Origin: Curtobacterium sp. HSID17257 | GTDB taxonomy: Bacteria; Actinomycetota; Actinomycetes; Actinomycetales; Microbacteriaceae | Assembly: GCF_003989515.1 (NCBI RefSeq) | Contig: NZ_RBLU01000020.1 | Location: 1-42,136 of the forward strand | Reading direction: 5' to 3' | Length of the DNA stretch: 42,136 nt | Shown: positions 16,732 to 27,395 of the stretch, one piece after another | Layout: each line of letters opens with the position of its first letter | Position numbering within the stretch: position 1 is the first letter of the stretch | Notes under the pieces: generated by a model | Seen by the model: only the letters and a program-made list of their open reading frames with translations | Told to the model about the DNA's origin: nothing | Database searches by the model: none | Made by a program: the position numbers and the translations under genes

Positions 16732-17919
16732 GTGGCCAAGGCCAAGTTCGAGCGGACCAAGCCGCACGTCAACATCGGAACCATCGGTCACGTCGACCAC
16801 GGCAAGACCACGCTCACGGCGGCGATCACCAAGGTTCTGCACGACCAGTACCCGGACCTCAACGAGGCCCGTGACTTCGCTCAGATCGACAGCGCTCCCG
16901 AGGAGCGCGACCGCGGCATCACGATCAACATCTCGCACGTCGAGTACCAGACCGAGAAGCGCCACTACGCGCACGTCGACGCTCCTGGTCACGCCGACTA
17001 CGTGAAGAACATGATCACCGGTGCGGCGCAGATGGACGGCGCGATCCTCGTGGTCGCCGCCACCGACGGCCCGATGCCCCAGACGCGTGAGCACGTCCTG
17101 CTCGCCCGCCAGGTCGGCGTCCCCTACATCGTCGTCGCGCTGAACAAGTCCGACATGGTGGACGACGAGGAGATCCTGGAGCTCGTCGAGCTCGAGGTCC
17201 GTGAGCTCCTCGGCTCGCAGGAGTTCGACGAGGATGCCCCCGTCGTGCAGGTCTCGGCGCTCAAGGCGCTCGAGGGCGACGAGAAGTGGGTCAAGTCCGT
17301 CCAGGACCTGATGTCCGCCGTCGACGAGAACGTCCCGGACCCGGTGCGCGCCACCGACCAGCCGTTCCTCATGCCGATCGAGGACGTCTTCACGATCACC
17401 GGTCGTGGCACCGTCGTCACCGGTCGTGTCGAGCGTGGCACGCTGGACCTCAACTCCGAGGTCGAGATCGTCGGCATCCGCCCGACGCAGAAGACCACGG
17501 TCACGGGCATCGAGATGTTCCGCAAGCTGCTGGACAAGGCTGAGGCGGGCGACAACACCGGTCTCCTCATCCGTGGCCTCAAGCGCGAGGACGTCGAGCG
17601 CGGCCAGGTCGTCGTGAAGCCGGGTTCGGTCACGCCGCACACCGAGTTCAAGGCGAACGCGTACATCCTGACCAAGGAAGAGGGCGGTCGTCACAACCCG
17701 TTCTACGCGAACTACCGTCCGCAGTTCTACTTCCGCACCACGGACGTCACCGGCGTCATCACGCTGCCCGAGGGCACCGAGATGGTCATGCCCGGCGACA
17801 CCGTCGCCATGTCGGTCGAGCTGATCCAGCCGATCGCGATGGAGGCCGGCCTCCGCTTCGCCATCCGTGAGGGTGGCCGCACGGTCGGCGCCGGTACGGT
17901 CGAGGAGATCGTCAAGTAA
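16732..17919 (+). CDS. tuf: Elongation factor Tu
   Basis: 395 aa. EF-Tu delivers aminoacyl-tRNA to the ribosome. GTP-binding motifs are [10 protein letters not shown] near residue 19, [26 protein letters not shown] and SALKA. GTG at 16732 follows GAGGAGGACCCAC. It is the last str operon gene and ends in a strong UUCG-loop terminator. Only one tuf copy is seen in this window. Confidence 0.98.
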   Translation: MAKAKFERTKPHVNIGTIGHVDHGKTTLTAAITKVLHDQYPDLNEARDFAQIDSAPEERDRGITINISHVEYQTEKRHYAHVDAPGHADYVKNMITGAAQMDGAILVVAATDGPMPQTREHVLLARQVGVPYIVVALNKSDMVDDEEILELVELEVRELLGSQEFDEDAPVVQVSALKALEGDEKWVKSVQDLMSAVDENVPDPVRATDQPFLMPIEDVFTITGRGTVVTGRVERGTLDLNSEVEIVGIRPTQKTTVTGIEMFRKLLDKAEAGDNTGLLIRGLKREDVERGQVVVKPGSVTPHTEFKANAYILTKEEGGRHNPFYANYRPQFYFRTTDVTGVITLPEGTEMVMPGDTVAMSVELIQPIAMEAGLRFAIREGGRTVGAGTVEEIVK

Positions 17920-17947
17920 CTCCCGGTTCTCCGGAAGACACTGCGCC

Positions 17948-17979
17948 AGCGGGGTCGGGCCTTCGGGTCCGGCCCCGCT
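17948..17979 (+). terminator. str operon terminator with UUCG tetraloop
   Basis: AGCGGGGTCGGGCC (17948-17961), loop TTCG (17962-17965), GGTCCGGCCCCGCT (17966-17979): 14 pairs including two G.U wobbles. Followed by TCGTCG. Located 28 bases after the tuf stop. Confidence 0.85.
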
Positions 17980-18062
17980 TCGTCGTGCCCGGCGGACGTC
18001 CGGTCCGTCCCGGGCGCGTTCCCGGTGACGGGTCCCAGGCGTCGGCGGGCAACATCGTCGGA

Positions 18063-19040
18063 GTGACCCGTCTCCGCCGCTCCGCGACCAACGGTCGTGG
18101 CTACCACCGTGTCCGCAGCGGCAAGGGCTTCTCGTACCGCGACCCGGACGGGAAGACCGTCACCGACGCCGTCGTGCGACAGCGCCTCGACGACCTCGTG
18201 ATCCCTCCGGCCTGGGACGACGTGTGGATCTCGCCGTACGAGAACGGGCACATCCTCGCGACCGGCAAGGACGGCGTCGGCCGGCGTCAGTACATGTACC
18301 ACCCCGGGTGGCGCGAGCGGATGGACCGGATCAAGTACGACCGGGCACTCGCCCTCGCGGAGTCGCTGCCGTCGGCGCGACGGATGGTCACGCAGGACCT
18401 GCGGCGGCCCGAGCCCGACCGGCGGCGTGCCCTTGCCGCGGCCTTCCGGATGCTCGACCAGGGTTCGCTCCGGGTCGGGTCCGAGCGCTACGCCACCGAG
18501 CACGGCAGCCGCGGCCTGTCGACGCTGCTGTGTGCGCACGCCCACGTGTCCGGCGACGACATCGAGCTCGACTTCCCGGGCAAGAGCGGGCAGGAGTGGT
18601 CGTCCACGATCCACGACCACGACCTCGCGCGGGTGATCGCCGGGATGAAGCGTCGTGGACCGAACGCGCGCCTGCTGTCCTTCCGTGCCGAGCGCGGTGC
18701 CGAGTGGGAGCCGCTCGCCGCCGAGGACATCAACGAGTACGTGAAGGAGCGAGCCGGTGACGAGTTCACCGCGAAGGACTTCCGCACCCTGCACGGGACC
18801 GTCGCGGCCGCGGTGGACCTGGCGCGTACCGGCCCGCAGTCGAGTGAGGCCAAGCGCAAGAAGGCCGTCTCGCACGCCGTGAAGGCCGCGAGCGAGGAGC
18901 TGGGCAACACCCCGACGGTGTGCCGGCAGAGCTACATCGACCCGCGCCTGCTCGACGCGTACCAGCACGGCGAGACCATCGACCCCGAACGCCTCCACGC
19001 CGCCGAGTCCGAGGTGCGTGCCCTGCTCTACCGACAGTGA
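18063..19040 (+). CDS. DNA topoisomerase IB (poxvirus type)
   Basis: 325 aa. Relaxes DNA supercoils through a 3'-phosphotyrosine intermediate. Catalytic features: [21 protein letters not shown] (the first part holds the conserved Arg), DFPGKSG (Lys), KDFRTLHGT (Arg241) and [11 protein letters not shown] with the nucleophile Tyr291. The N-terminal WD-type PPAWDDVWI and GRRQYMYHP are typical of bacterial TopIB. The start is uncertain: GTG at 18063 ([17 protein letters not shown]) lacks an SD and may be leaderless; a GTG at 17985 would overlap the terminator zone. It stands between tuf and the DarT-like gene, splitting the usual tuf-rpsJ neighbourhood. Confidence 0.88.
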   Translation: MTRLRRSATNGRGYHRVRSGKGFSYRDPDGKTVTDAVVRQRLDDLVIPPAWDDVWISPYENGHILATGKDGVGRRQYMYHPGWRERMDRIKYDRALALAESLPSARRMVTQDLRRPEPDRRRALAAAFRMLDQGSLRVGSERYATEHGSRGLSTLLCAHAHVSGDDIELDFPGKSGQEWSSTIHDHDLARVIAGMKRRGPNARLLSFRAERGAEWEPLAAEDINEYVKERAGDEFTAKDFRTLHGTVAAAVDLARTGPQSSEAKRKKAVSHAVKAASEELGNTPTVCRQSYIDPRLLDAYQHGETIDPERLHAAESEVRALLYRQ

Positions 19041-19062
19041 CGGAAGGGGGCGGATCATGACG

Positions 19063-19068
19063 TACGGT
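19063..19068 (+). promoter_or_regulatory. -10 element (TACGGT), leaderless type
   Basis: TACGGT ends eight bases before the GTG at 19077. This supports that GTG as a start without a 5' leader. Confidence 0.45.
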
Positions 19069-19076
19069 TGGACACC

Positions 19077-19937
19077 GTGCCCGATCTCCCCCACCCGGGC
19101 ACGGAAGGACCTCTCCCAGTCGTGACCGACGAGTGCATCCACGGTTTCCCCACCGAACTCTGCGACATCTGCTCGCCCCGACAGGCCGAGGTGCCTGCAG
19201 TCCCCACCACGCCGACGCCCCGTCGGACCCGCATCACCACCGACCTCCGCTCCACCCCGGCCCCCGCGCGCGGCTCCTCGTCGCTCCGGTCGCCGGCTGC
19301 TCCTGAACTGCCGGAGCCCCGCGTGTTCGCGTCGCTCCGGGCGCACCACGCCACCCACGTCGACAACCTGGCGTCCATCGTCGGCGAGGGCGCCGTCCTC
19401 GCCGCCGACACGGCCACTCCGGTCGTCGACGTCAGCTCTGCCGAGACGCGTGCCGCGCGCGCCGAGGCGACCGCTCCCGACGGTGGCTCCGTGTCGGGTC
19501 ACGTCCCGTTCACGCTCTCGCCGGACGCCACACGCTGGGACGAGCTCCGCCGCGGCGCCGAGGGCGCCCGCTGGTCCGACGCCGCCCGACGCACGCGTGC
19601 CACCGAGTACGTCGTGCTCGTCGTGCCGGTGTCCGCGTTCGGCGCCTCCGTGATCGTCGCCGACCAGGACGCCGAGGCCGACGACGTGCGCTTCGCGGTC
19701 GGACCGGAGGCAGCGACGAACCTGATCCGTCGCACCGACTTCACCGACCCGGAGATGCACGGCCTCGAGCTGCTCGCCGGGCCCCGTGTGCCGTTCTCGT
19801 CGATCGCCGTCATCGGGGTGCCGAACGACCGCGTCCGACAGCAGGTCAAGACGCTGCTCGCCGAGCACCGCGTGACCGGTCCTCGGGTCGCGGTCTTCCC
19901 GCCGTGGTTCGTCCCGCCGGTGCCCGAGGAGTTCTGA
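19077..19937 (+). CDS. DarT-like (DUF4433) ADP-ribosyltransferase family protein
   Basis: 286 aa. The region [20 protein letters not shown] matches the N-terminal signature of DarT ssDNA-thymidine ADP-ribosyltransferases; [12 protein letters not shown] and [19 protein letters not shown] correspond to later family motifs. Glu231 in LELL aligns by eye with the catalytic Glu. The N-terminus has [14 protein letters not shown], a Cys/His arrangement like a small zinc knuckle, then about 60 disordered Pro/Thr/Arg-rich residues. The GTG at 19077 is preferred because of the -10 just upstream; GTG at 19122 is an alternative. No DarG-type macrodomain antitoxin is encoded nearby, so a classic toxin-antitoxin role is doubtful. 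A strong hairpin follows. Confidence 0.7.
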   Translation: MPDLPHPGTEGPLPVVTDECIHGFPTELCDICSPRQAEVPAVPTTPTPRRTRITTDLRSTPAPARGSSSLRSPAAPELPEPRVFASLRAHHATHVDNLASIVGEGAVLAADTATPVVDVSSAETRAARAEATAPDGGSVSGHVPFTLSPDATRWDELRRGAEGARWSDAARRTRATEYVVLVVPVSAFGASVIVADQDAEADDVRFAVGPEAATNLIRRTDFTDPEMHGLELLAGPRVPFSSIAVIGVPNDRVRQQVKTLLAEHRVTGPRVAVFPPWFVPPVPEEF

Positions 19938-19960
19938 CCCGGTCGGACGCCCTCCCTGCC

Positions 19961-19995
19961 ATCGTGCCCGCTCGGCCTCGCCGAGCGGGCACGAT
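19961..19995 (+). terminator. Strong hairpin terminator after the DarT-like gene
   Basis: ATCGTGCCCGCTCGGC (19961-19976) pairs perfectly with GCCGAGCGGGCACGAT (19980-19995) across a three-base loop: a 16-bp stem, 23 bases after the stop. Its 3' arm is part of a repeated segment (see 20055). Confidence 0.8.
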
Positions 19996-20082
19996 CCGTT
20001 CCGCCGACCTCGACGGAGTCACTCGACGGAAGGTGTCGGGTCCCGTCTGGCCGCGCCGAGCGGGCGAGATCCGTCACGCTGA
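19980..20082 (+). repeat. Imperfect direct repeat upstream of the S10 operon
   Basis: Two 28-base copies, 19980-20007 and 20055-20082, share GCCGAGCGGGC, GATCCGT and CGC with 23 of 28 identical positions. Similarity extends upstream into the 5' arm of the terminator hairpin, so the second copy looks like a decayed duplicate of it. An inverted, shorter relative (CTGCCCGCTCGC) is near 20135. Confidence 0.55.
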
Positions 20083-20704
20083 GCCCCCGGACCCGACCGA
20101 TCCCACCCGCGCGGCGCTCGGCGCGCGGCGTGTCCTGCCCGCTCGCGGACCGCCACCGGACCCGACGTGCGCGGGCCCGCGCCCGTCGAGTCGAGAAGGG
20201 TGCCGAGGGCGGACCGACCACCTCGGGAAGGTGCGCGACGCGCCCGGGGTGCGCCGCGCCTCCAGGCCGGGCAGAACCGCGCCGTTCCGGGGGAGCGCGC
20301 CGTCCCGAGCCCCGCGGAACCCGACGACACGCCCGGGTTGCACAGGTGCCGTGCCTATGCGAGACTTGTCCGGTTCCGAATTCCGCGGGCGTTCGCGCGC
20401 GCAGGATCACTGCTCTGGCAGTGCACAATCCCTCCGTCCAGCGGAGCTGGGTTGGGCCGCAGGCAGCAGAACACGATCGAGTCCCCACCACCACCCCGGG
20501 TGCACCTGTGCCCGGAGTGCGGGGAAGCGACATGCCCACGCTGGACGGCCACGGTCGCCCTGCGCGGTTGACAGGAGAACAGCGGTCATCCCCCGAGGAT
20601 GCGGCCGGTTGGTTCAGGAAAACAGCCAAGCCCTGCAGGAATGCACGGTGACGGCGGCGTCAGGCGGCCCGAGGGTGCGCGGCGCAGAGAGGACAGAGAG
20701 ACAC
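20008..20704 (+). other. Gene-free stretch and putative long S10 leader
   Basis: About 700 bases with no credible gene on either strand: open frames here lack ribosome-binding sites and family resemblance. The first half is very GC-rich and holds the repeat copies. The second half, from about 20370, may be the S10 leader and has small hairpins, e.g. CACTGC/GCAGTG (20408-20423), CCAGC/GCTGG (20438-20450) and TGACG/CGTCA (20649-20662). Two TTG-type -35 words occur (20338 and 20568), but only the first has a passable -10. Confidence 0.5.
20338..20366 (+). promoter_or_regulatory. Possible S10 operon promoter
   Basis: TTGCAC (20338-20343), 17-base spacer, GAGACT (20361-20366). The -10 is off-consensus at its first base. 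If used, the mRNA would have a leader of about 330 bases before rpsJ. Confidence 0.35.
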
Positions 20705-21013
20705 ATGGCGGGACAGAAGATCCGCATCCGGCTCAAGTCGTACGACCACGAGGTCATCGACACGTCGGCCCGGAAGATCGTCGACACGGTGACCCGTGCC
20801 GGTGCGACCGTGGTCGGCCCGGTGCCGCTCCCCACCGAGAAGAACGTGGTCACCGTGATCCGTTCTCCCCACAAGTACAAGGACTCGCGCGAGCACTTCG
20901 AGAAGCGCACGCACAAGCGGGTCATCGACATCGTCGACCCGACGCCGAAGGCCGTCGACTCGCTCATGCGACTCGACCTCCCGGCCGACGTCAACATCGA
21001 GATCAAGCTGTAA
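20705..21013 (+). CDS. rpsJ: 30S ribosomal protein S10
   Basis: 102 aa, normal length; also acts as NusE in antitermination. It begins [18 protein letters not shown] and ends [12 protein letters not shown]. The ATG at 20705 has GAGAGGACAGAGAG upstream; the same frame continues far upstream without any family resemblance and was trimmed. It is the first gene of the S10 operon, 13 bases before rplC. Confidence 0.97.
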   Translation: MAGQKIRIRLKSYDHEVIDTSARKIVDTVTRAGATVVGPVPLPTEKNVVTVIRSPHKYKDSREHFEKRTHKRVIDIVDPTPKAVDSLMRLDLPADVNIEIKL

Positions 21014-21026
21014 GGGGGACTGACCG

Positions 21027-21680
21027 ATGGCGAACTCAACCAAGACCGTCAAGGGCCTCCTCGGCAAGAAGCTCGGGATGACCCAGGTGTGGGACGAGAA
21101 CAACAAGTTCATCCCCGTCACCGTGATCGAGGTCGGCCCGAACGTGGTCACCCAGATCCGCAACGTCGAGCGCGACGGCTACGAGGCGATCCAGATCGCC
21201 GCCGGCGCGATCGACCCGCGCAAGGTGAACAAGCCGGCCGCCGGCCATTTCGAGGCTGCTGGTGTGACCCCGCGTCGCACCCTCACCGAGATCCGCACCA
21301 ACGACTCCGCCGAGTACACGCTCGGCCAGGAGCTCACCGTCGACACCTTCGAGGCCGGCCAGAAGGTCGACGTCGTCGGGACGTCGAAGGGCAAGGGCTT
21401 CGCCGGTGTCATGAAGCGCCACGGCTTCGCCGGTGTGTCCGCTTCGCACGGTGCCCACCGCAACCACCGCAAGCCCGGTTCGATCGGTGCTTCGTCGACC
21501 CCGTCGCGCGTCTTCAAGGGCATGCGCATGGCCGGCCGCATGGGTGGCGAGCGCGTGACCGTCCTCAACCTCACGGTGCACGCCGTCGACGCCGAGAAGG
21601 GTCTGCTGCTCGTCAAGGGCGCCGTCCCCGGTGCTCGCGGTCGCTCCGTCTTCGTCCGCACCGCCGTGAAGGGTAAGTGA
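21027..21680 (+). CDS. rplC: 50S ribosomal protein L3
   Basis: 217 aa, an early-assembly protein near the peptidyl-transferase centre. Signatures: [13 protein letters not shown] at the N-terminus, [15 protein letters not shown] and [21 protein letters not shown] at 21027 has AAGGGGG about 8 bases upstream. Its stop lies two bases before the rplD ATG, in a GGTAAGTGATCATGGC junction that recurs exactly at rplF-rplR. Confidence 0.97.
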   Translation: MANSTKTVKGLLGKKLGMTQVWDENNKFIPVTVIEVGPNVVTQIRNVERDGYEAIQIAAGAIDPRKVNKPAAGHFEAAGVTPRRTLTEIRTNDSAEYTLGQELTVDTFEAGQKVDVVGTSKGKGFAGVMKRHGFAGVSASHGAHRNHRKPGSIGASSTPSRVFKGMRMAGRMGGERVTVLNLTVHAVDAEKGLLLVKGAVPGARGRSVFVRTAVKGK

Positions 21681-21682
21681 TC

Positions 21683-22342
21683 ATGGCCACCGAGACCGCA
21701 ACCACGATCGACGTCCTCGACGCGACCGGAGCCGTCGCCGGCAGCATCGAGCTGCCCGCCGAGCTCTTCGACGTCGAGACGAACGTCCCGCTGATCCACC
21801 AGGTCGTCACCGCGCAGCTCGCCGCCGCGCGTCAGGGCACCCACAAGACCAAGAACCGCGGCGAGGTCCGCGGTGCTGGTCGCAAGCCGTTCAAGCAGAA
21901 GGGCACCGGCCGCTCCCGTCAGGGTTCGGTCCGCGCTCCGGAGCACACCGGCGGTGGCGTCGTCCACGGACCGACCCCGCGCGACTACTCGCAGCGCACC
22001 CCGAAGAAGATGATCGCCGCGGCTCTGCTCGGCTCGCTCTCGGACCGCGCCCGCGGTGGCCGCATCTCCGCTGTCGAGTCCTTCGTCCCGGCTGAACTGC
22101 CCTCGACGAAGACCGCTCGCACGCTCATCGAGAAGGTCGCGCCCGTCAAGAACGTGCTCGTCGTGCTCGAGTCGGCCGACGAGCTCACGCTCAAGTCGGT
22201 CCGCAACCTGCCGAACGTCCACGCGCTCTCGTACGGCCAGCTCAACGCCTACGACGTGCTCAAGGCCGATGCCCTCGTCTTCAGCAAGAGCGCACTCGAC
22301 GCCTTCATCGCGTCGAAGACCGCGAAGGAGATCTCCGCATGA
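21683..22342 (+). CDS. rplD: 50S ribosomal protein L4
   Basis: 219 aa. Lines the exit tunnel; in some bacteria it also represses the S10 operon. The extended loop [20 protein letters not shown] is present. The ATG at 21683 is preferred to an overlapping GTG at 21677 (it would add only two residues), because AAGGG is correctly spaced for the ATG. It overlaps rplW by four bases (ATGA). Confidence 0.96.
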   Translation: MATETATTIDVLDATGAVAGSIELPAELFDVETNVPLIHQVVTAQLAAARQGTHKTKNRGEVRGAGRKPFKQKGTGRSRQGSVRAPEHTGGGVVHGPTPRDYSQRTPKKMIAAALLGSLSDRARGGRISAVESFVPAELPSTKTARTLIEKVAPVKNVLVVLESADELTLKSVRNLPNVHALSYGQLNAYDVLKADALVFSKSALDAFIASKTAKEISA

Positions 22343-22638
22343 GCGGCTTCAACAAGGACCCGCGCGACATCATCATCTCGCCGGTCGTCTCGGAGAAGAG
22401 CTACGGCCTGATCGACCAGGGCAAGTACACGTTCATCGTGGACCCCCGCTCGAACAAGACCGAGATCAAGCTCGCCATCGAGAAGATCTTCGACGTCAAG
22501 GTCGCGAGCATCAACACGCTGAACCGTCCGGGCAAGACCCGTCGCACGAAGTTCGGCCTGGGCAAGCGCAAGGACACCAAGCGCGCCATCGTGACGCTCA
22601 AGTCCGGTTCGATCGACATCTTCACGGCTGTCGGCTGA
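22339..22638 (+). CDS. rplW: 50S ribosomal protein L23
   Basis: 99 aa, located at the tunnel exit, where trigger factor and SRP dock. Typical segments: [18 protein letters not shown] and [21 protein letters not shown]. The ATG overlaps the rplD stop, so expression is coupled. rplB follows after 18 bases. Confidence 0.97.
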   Translation: MSGFNKDPRDIIISPVVSEKSYGLIDQGKYTFIVDPRSNKTEIKLAIEKIFDVKVASINTLNRPGKTRRTKFGLGKRKDTKRAIVTLKSGSIDIFTAVG

Positions 22639-22656
22639 GGACCAGAGGGATAAATC

Positions 22657-23496
<840 letters not shown>

Positions 23497-23507
23497 GAGT
23501 TCAGAAG

Positions 23508-23789
23508 ATGCCACGCAGTCTGAAGAAGGGCCCCTTCGTCGACGAGCACCTGCTCCGCAAGGTCGTCACGCAGAACGAGGCCAACACCAAGAACGTGATC
23601 CGTACCTGGTCGCGTCGCTCGATGATCGTCCCGAACATGCTCGGGCACACGATCGCCGTGCACGACGGCCGCAAGCACATCCCGGTGTTCGTCACCGAGT
23701 CGATGGTCGGTCACAAGCTCGGCGAGTTCGCGCCGACCCGCACCTTCCGTGGTCACGTGAAGGACGACAAGAAGGGCCGTCGCCGCTAA
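23508..23789 (+). CDS. rpsS: 30S ribosomal protein S19
   Basis: 93 aa, a head protein of the 30S subunit that pairs with S13. Typical [15 protein letters not shown] start and [14 protein letters not shown] near the end. AGGAG lies eight bases before the ATG at 23508. Confidence 0.97.
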   Translation: MPRSLKKGPFVDEHLLRKVVTQNEANTKNVIRTWSRRSMIVPNMLGHTIAVHDGRKHIPVFVTESMVGHKLGEFAPTRTFRGHVKDDKKGRRR

Positions 23790-23814
23790 GGCGGGGACGA
23801 AGAGGAGGAACGAA

Positions 23815-24207
23815 ATGGTGGAGTCGATCGCACGCGTGCGACACATCCGCGTCACGCCTCAGAAGGCCCGTCGCGTCATCGAGCTGATCCGCGGCAAGCA
23901 GGCTCACGAGGCCCTCGCCATCCTGAAGTTCGCCCCCCAGGGCGCTTCGGAGCCCGTGTACAAGCTGGTCGCCTCGGCGATCGCCAACGCACGTGTCAAG
24001 GCGGACTCGACGAACAGCTTCCTCGACGAGCGCGACCTCTACGTGAGCCGCGTCTTCGTCGACGAGGGCACGACCCTGAAGCGGTTCCAGCCGCGTGCCC
24101 AGGGCCGGGCCTTCCGCATCAACAAGCGCACCAGCCACATCACGGTCGTCCTCGCGACGCCGGACGAGGCCGAGGTCGCCGCGACGAGCAAGAAGGCGAG
24201 CAAGTAA
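23815..24207 (+). CDS. rplV: 50S ribosomal protein L22
   Basis: 130 aa; forms the exit-tunnel constriction with L4. Motifs [18 protein letters not shown] and [20 protein letters not shown] are diagnostic. The ATG at 23815 is preceded by GAGGAGGAACGAA. The stop overlaps the rpsC start (TAATG). A short acidic/Ala-rich tail ends the protein. Confidence 0.97.
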   Translation: MVESIARVRHIRVTPQKARRVIELIRGKQAHEALAILKFAPQGASEPVYKLVASAIANARVKADSTNSFLDERDLYVSRVFVDEGTTLKRFQPRAQGRAFRINKRTSHITVVLATPDEAEVAATSKKASK

Positions 24208-25004
24208 TGGGCCAGAAGGTCAACCCGTACGGCTTCCGTCTCGGGATCACGACGGACCACGTCTCGCACTGGTTCACCGACAGCACGAAGGCCGGTCAGC
24301 GCTACGCCGACTACGTGGCCGAGGACATCAAGGTGCGCGAGTACCTGAAGAAGACCCTCGACCGCGCCGGTGTCGCCCGCATCGAGCTCGAGCGCACTCG
24401 GGACCGCGTCCGCGTGGACATCCACACCGCGCGTCCGGGCATCGTCATCGGTCGCCGTGGTGCCGAGGCGGAGCGCGTCCGTGGCGAGCTCGAGAAGCTC
24501 ACCAAGAAGCAGATCCAGCTCAACATCCTCGAGGTCAAGAACCCCGAGACCGAGGCCCAGCTCGTCGCGCAGGGCATCGCCGAGCAGCTCTCCGCTCGTG
24601 TCGCGTTCCGTCGCGCCATGCGCAAGGGCCTGCAGGGTGCACAGCGCGCCGGCGCCAAGGGTGTCCGCATCCAGGTGTCGGGTCGTCTCGGCGGCGCCGA
24701 GATGTCGCGCTCGGAGTTCTACCGCGAGGGCCGCGTGCCCCTGCACACGCTCCGCGCCAACATCGACTACGGCTTCTACGAGGCGCGCACCACCTTCGGT
24801 CGCATCGGCGTGAAGGTATGGATCTACAAGGGCGACATCACGAACAAGGAGCTCGCTCGCGAGCAGGCGAACCAGCGTTCGTCGCGCCCGGAGCGTCGTG
24901 GCGGCCCCCGTGGCGAGCGCGGCGACCGTCGTGGCGGCGACCGTGGCGGCCGTCAGCAGCAGGCCCCGCAGGACGCGCCGGCCGGCGCAGGAGTTGAGGC
25001 GTAA
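24207..25004 (+). CDS. rpsC: 30S ribosomal protein S3 with RGG-rich tail
   Basis: 265 aa. Guards the mRNA entry channel. It starts [14 protein letters not shown], has a KH domain with the GRRGAE loop, and RVGRxG-type motifs further on. Residues about 222-265 form an Arg/Gly-rich disordered tail ([20 protein letters not shown]), an addition compared with the E. coli length of 233. The ATG at 24207 overlaps the rplV stop by one base. Confidence 0.96.
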   Translation: MGQKVNPYGFRLGITTDHVSHWFTDSTKAGQRYADYVAEDIKVREYLKKTLDRAGVARIELERTRDRVRVDIHTARPGIVIGRRGAEAERVRGELEKLTKKQIQLNILEVKNPETEAQLVAQGIAEQLSARVAFRRAMRKGLQGAQRAGAKGVRIQVSGRLGGAEMSRSEFYREGRVPLHTLRANIDYGFYEARTTFGRIGVKVWIYKGDITNKELAREQANQRSSRPERRGGPRGERGDRRGGDRGGRQQQAPQDAPAGAGVEA

Positions 25005-25006
25005 CC

Positions 25007-25426
25007 ATGCTTATTCCCCGTCGAGTCAAGCACCGCAAGCAGCACCACCCGAAGCGCTCGGGTCAGGCCACCGGCGGTACCAAGGTCAGCTTCGGCGACT
25101 ACGGTATCCAGGCCCTCACCCCGGCCTACGTGACCAACCGTCAGATCGAGTCCGCTCGTATCGCGATGACGCGTCACATCAAGCGTGGCGGCAAGGTGTG
25201 GATCAACATCTACCCGGACCGTCCGCTGACCAAGAAGCCGGCTGAGACCCGCATGGGTTCCGGTAAGGGCTCGCCCGAGTGGTGGGTCGCCAACGTCAAG
25301 CCGGGTCGTGTGCTCTTCGAGCTCTCCGGCGTCAACGAGGACATCGCCCGCGAGGCGCTGACCCGTGCAATCCACAAGCTGCCCCTCAAGGCACGCATCA
25401 TCAAGCGCGAGGAGGGCGACGCGTAA
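25007..25426 (+). CDS. rplP: 50S ribosomal protein L16
   Basis: 139 aa; contacts the tRNA acceptor arm near the A site. [18 protein letters not shown] start and [12 protein letters not shown] motif are typical. ATG at 25007 begins two bases after rpsC with GGAG inside the rpsC end. TAATG overlap to rpmC. Confidence 0.97.
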   Translation: MLIPRRVKHRKQHHPKRSGQATGGTKVSFGDYGIQALTPAYVTNRQIESARIAMTRHIKRGGKVWINIYPDRPLTKKPAETRMGSGKGSPEWWVANVKPGRVLFELSGVNEDIAREALTRAIHKLPLKARIIKREEGDA

Positions 25427-25743
25427 TGGCGATCGGTTCCAAGGAGCTCCGTCCCACGGAGCTCGACACGTTCGAGAACGAGCGTCTCGCTGACGAGCTG
25501 AAGAAGGCCAAGGAGGAACTCTTCAACCTCCGCTTCCAGTCGGCCACCGGCCAGCTGGAGAGCCACGGTCGTCTCCGTGCCGTCAAGCGCGACATCGCAC
25601 GCATCTACACCGTCCTCCGCGAGCGCGAGCTCGGCATCCGTGCCACCCCCGCGCCCGTCGAGACCGCCACCAAGGCCAAGAAGACGAAGAAGGCTGACAA
25701 GCCGGCCGAGTCGACCGAGGCCGCTACCGCCGAGGAGAACTGA
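25426..25743 (+). CDS. rpmC: 50S ribosomal protein L29 with extended tail
   Basis: 105 aa, longer than the usual 65-70. The conserved core ([43 protein letters not shown]) covers residues 1-72. Residues 72-105 are a Lys/Ala/Glu/Thr-rich low-complexity tail. ATG at 25426 overlaps the rplP stop; the longer frame upstream is shadow. TGATG overlap to rpsQ. Confidence 0.95.
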   Translation: MAIGSKELRPTELDTFENERLADELKKAKEELFNLRFQSATGQLESHGRLRAVKRDIARIYTVLRERELGIRATPAPVETATKAKKTKKADKPAESTEAATAEEN

Positions 25744-26027
25744 TGGCGAACGAAGAGAACAACTCCGCCGCCTCGACCCGCGGCTACCGCAAGACGCGTC
25801 GCGGCTACGTGACGAGCGACAAGATGGACAAGACCATCGTGGTCGAGGTCGAGGACCGCGTGAAGCACGCGCTCTACGGCAAGATCATCCGCCGCACGTC
25901 CAAGGTGAAGGCCCACGACGAGCTCGGCACCGCTGGTGTCGGCGACCTCGTCGTGATCAGCGAGACCCGTCCCCTCAGCGCCTCCAAGCGCTGGCGCCTG
26001 GTCGAGATCCTCGAGAAGGCCAAGTAG
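25743..26027 (+). CDS. rpsQ: 30S ribosomal protein S17
   Basis: 94 aa, a primary 16S rRNA binder. The core motif [19 protein letters not shown] and [13 protein letters not shown] end are typical; the first 15 residues are a polar addition. The ATG overlaps the rpmC stop by one base. A 31-base gap to rplN marks the traditional S10/spc boundary; no terminator or promoter is visible in it, so read-through is likely. Confidence 0.96.
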   Translation: MANEENNSAASTRGYRKTRRGYVTSDKMDKTIVVEVEDRVKHALYGKIIRRTSKVKAHDELGTAGVGDLVVISETRPLSASKRWRLVEILEKAK

Positions 26028-26058
26028 GCCCCGGCCTGCTTCGGAATAGGAGACAGCA

Positions 26059-26427
26059 GTGATTCAGCAGGAATCCCGCCTGAAGGTCGCCGACAACACG
26101 GGTGCCAAGGAGATCTTGACCATCCGCGTGCTCGGTGGCTCGGGTCGTCGCTACGCCGGCCTCGGTGACGTCATCGTCGCCACGGTGAAGGACGCCATCC
26201 CCGGCGGCAACGTGAAGAAGGGTGACGTCGTCAAGGCGGTCATCGTTCGCACCAAGAAGGAGACCCGTCGTCAGGACGGCTCCTACATCAAGTTCGACGA
26301 GAACGCGGCAGTGATCCTCAAGGCCGACGGCGACCCGCGCGGTACGCGCATCTTCGGTCCGGTCGGTCGCGAGCTCCGTGACAAGAAGTTCATGAAGATC
26401 ATCTCGCTCGCGCCGGAGGTGCTGTAA
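26059..26427 (+). CDS. rplN: 50S ribosomal protein L14
   Basis: 122 aa, normal. [17 protein letters not shown] start and [23 protein letters not shown] end are typical. Part of the subunit interface. The GTG start at 26059 has TAGGAGACA upstream. Confidence 0.97.
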   Translation: MIQQESRLKVADNTGAKEILTIRVLGGSGRRYAGLGDVIVATVKDAIPGGNVKKGDVVKAVIVRTKKETRRQDGSYIKFDENAAVILKADGDPRGTRIFGPVGRELRDKKFMKIISLAPEVL

Positions 26428-26430
26428 GCC

Positions 26431-26790
26431 ATGGCGAACATCAAGAAGGGTGACCTCGTCCAGGTCATCACGGGCGCCAAGCAGGAGCGTGGCGGCGACC
26501 GTGGCAAGCAGGGCAAGGTCATCGAGGTCCTCAAGGACAAGAACCGCGTCGTCGTCGAGGGCGTGAACTTCGTGACGAAGCACGTCCGCGTCGGCCAGAC
26601 GCAGCGCGGGTCGAAGACCGGTGGCATCGAGCAGCACGAGGCTCCGATCCACGTGTCGAACGTCGCCATCGTCGACCCGAAGACCAAGAAGCCGACCCGC
26701 GTCGGCTTCCGTACCGAAGAGGTGGAGAAGGACGGCGTGAAGAAGACCGTCCGCGTCCGCTACGCCAAGAAGTCGGGTGAGAAGCTCTGA
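26431..26790 (+). CDS. rplX: 50S ribosomal protein L24
   Basis: 119 aa, an assembly initiator with an N-terminal KOW motif ([41 protein letters not shown]). The start at 26431 is three bases after the rplN stop with GGAGG inside the rplN end. TGATG overlap to rplE. Confidence 0.97.
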   Translation: MANIKKGDLVQVITGAKQERGGDRGKQGKVIEVLKDKNRVVVEGVNFVTKHVRVGQTQRGSKTGGIEQHEAPIHVSNVAIVDPKTKKPTRVGFRTEEVEKDGVKKTVRVRYAKKSGEKL

Positions 26791-27380
26791 TGACCGACAC
26801 GACTGCCGCGCCGGAGACCAAGGTCGAGCCGCGCCTCAAGCAGAAGTACAAGAACGAGATCAAGACCGCTCTCACCGAGCAGTTCGGGTACGCGAACGTC
26901 AACCAGGTCCCCGGCCTGGTCAAGGTCGTCGTGAACACCGGTGTCGGTGAGGCCGCTCGTGACTCCAAGGTGATCGACGGGGCCGTCAAGGACCTCACCG
27001 CGATCACCGGTCAGAAGCCGGTCGTGACGAAGGCCCGCAAGTCCATCGCGCAGTTCAAGCTGCGTGAGGGCCAGGCCATCGGCGCGCACGTCACCCTCCG
27101 CGGCGACCGCGCGTGGGAGTTCATCGACCGCCTCGTCACCCTCGCCCTGCCCCGCATCCGCGACTTCCGCGGTCTCAGCGACAAGCAGTTCGACGGCAAC
27201 GGCAACTACACGTTCGGTCTCACGGAGCAGTCGATGTTCCACGAGATCGACCAGGACCGCATCGACCGCGTGCGTGGCTTCGACATCACCGTCGTGACCA
27301 CCGCGAAGACGGACGACGAGGGCCGCGCGCTGCTCCGCCAGCTCGGCTTCCCGTTCCGTTCGGCCGACCAGACGGTCTAA
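26790..27380 (+). CDS. rplE: 50S ribosomal protein L5
   Basis: 196 aa; binds 5S rRNA and forms a bridge with the 30S head. Conserved [28 protein letters not shown] (here [13 protein letters not shown]) and [14 protein letters not shown] are present. It overlaps rplX by one base. The gene usually found next, S14 (rpsN/rpsZ), is missing; 179 bases of structured noncoding sequence follow. Confidence 0.97.
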   Translation: MTDTTAAPETKVEPRLKQKYKNEIKTALTEQFGYANVNQVPGLVKVVVNTGVGEAARDSKVIDGAVKDLTAITGQKPVVTKARKSIAQFKLREGQAIGAHVTLRGDRAWEFIDRLVTLALPRIRDFRGLSDKQFDGNGNYTFGLTEQSMFHEIDQDRIDRVRGFDITVVTTAKTDDEGRALLRQLGFPFRSADQTV

Positions 27381-27383
27381 GAT
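27378..27383 (+). promoter_or_regulatory. Possible -10 (TAAGAT) at the rplE stop
   Basis: TAAGAT includes the rplE stop codon and fits TANNNT well; an 18-base spacer would place a poor -35 (TTCCGT) at 27354. It could give rpsH and downstream genes an internal promoter just before the hairpin series. Confidence 0.3.
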
Positions 27384-27395
27384 AGTCCGGGCGCT

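Noticed and set aside
17727..19868. 713-codon minus-strand frame over topoisomerase IB and the DarT-like gene
   Set aside because: Antisense shadow; composition is typical of reversed GC-rich codons.
19077..19937. Calling the DarT-like gene a toxin of a DarT-DarG pair
   Set aside because: No macrodomain antitoxin gene is adjacent; both neighbours are recognised as other genes or noncoding DNA.
20568..20600. TTGACA at 20568 as the S10 promoter -35
   Set aside because: No acceptable -10 at 16-19 bases; the nearest (GAGGAT) is 21 bases away.
19904..20704. In-frame upstream extension of rpsJ
   Set aside because: S10 begins at the ATG at 20705 with an SD; the upstream translation has no S10 resemblance and spans a terminator hairpin.
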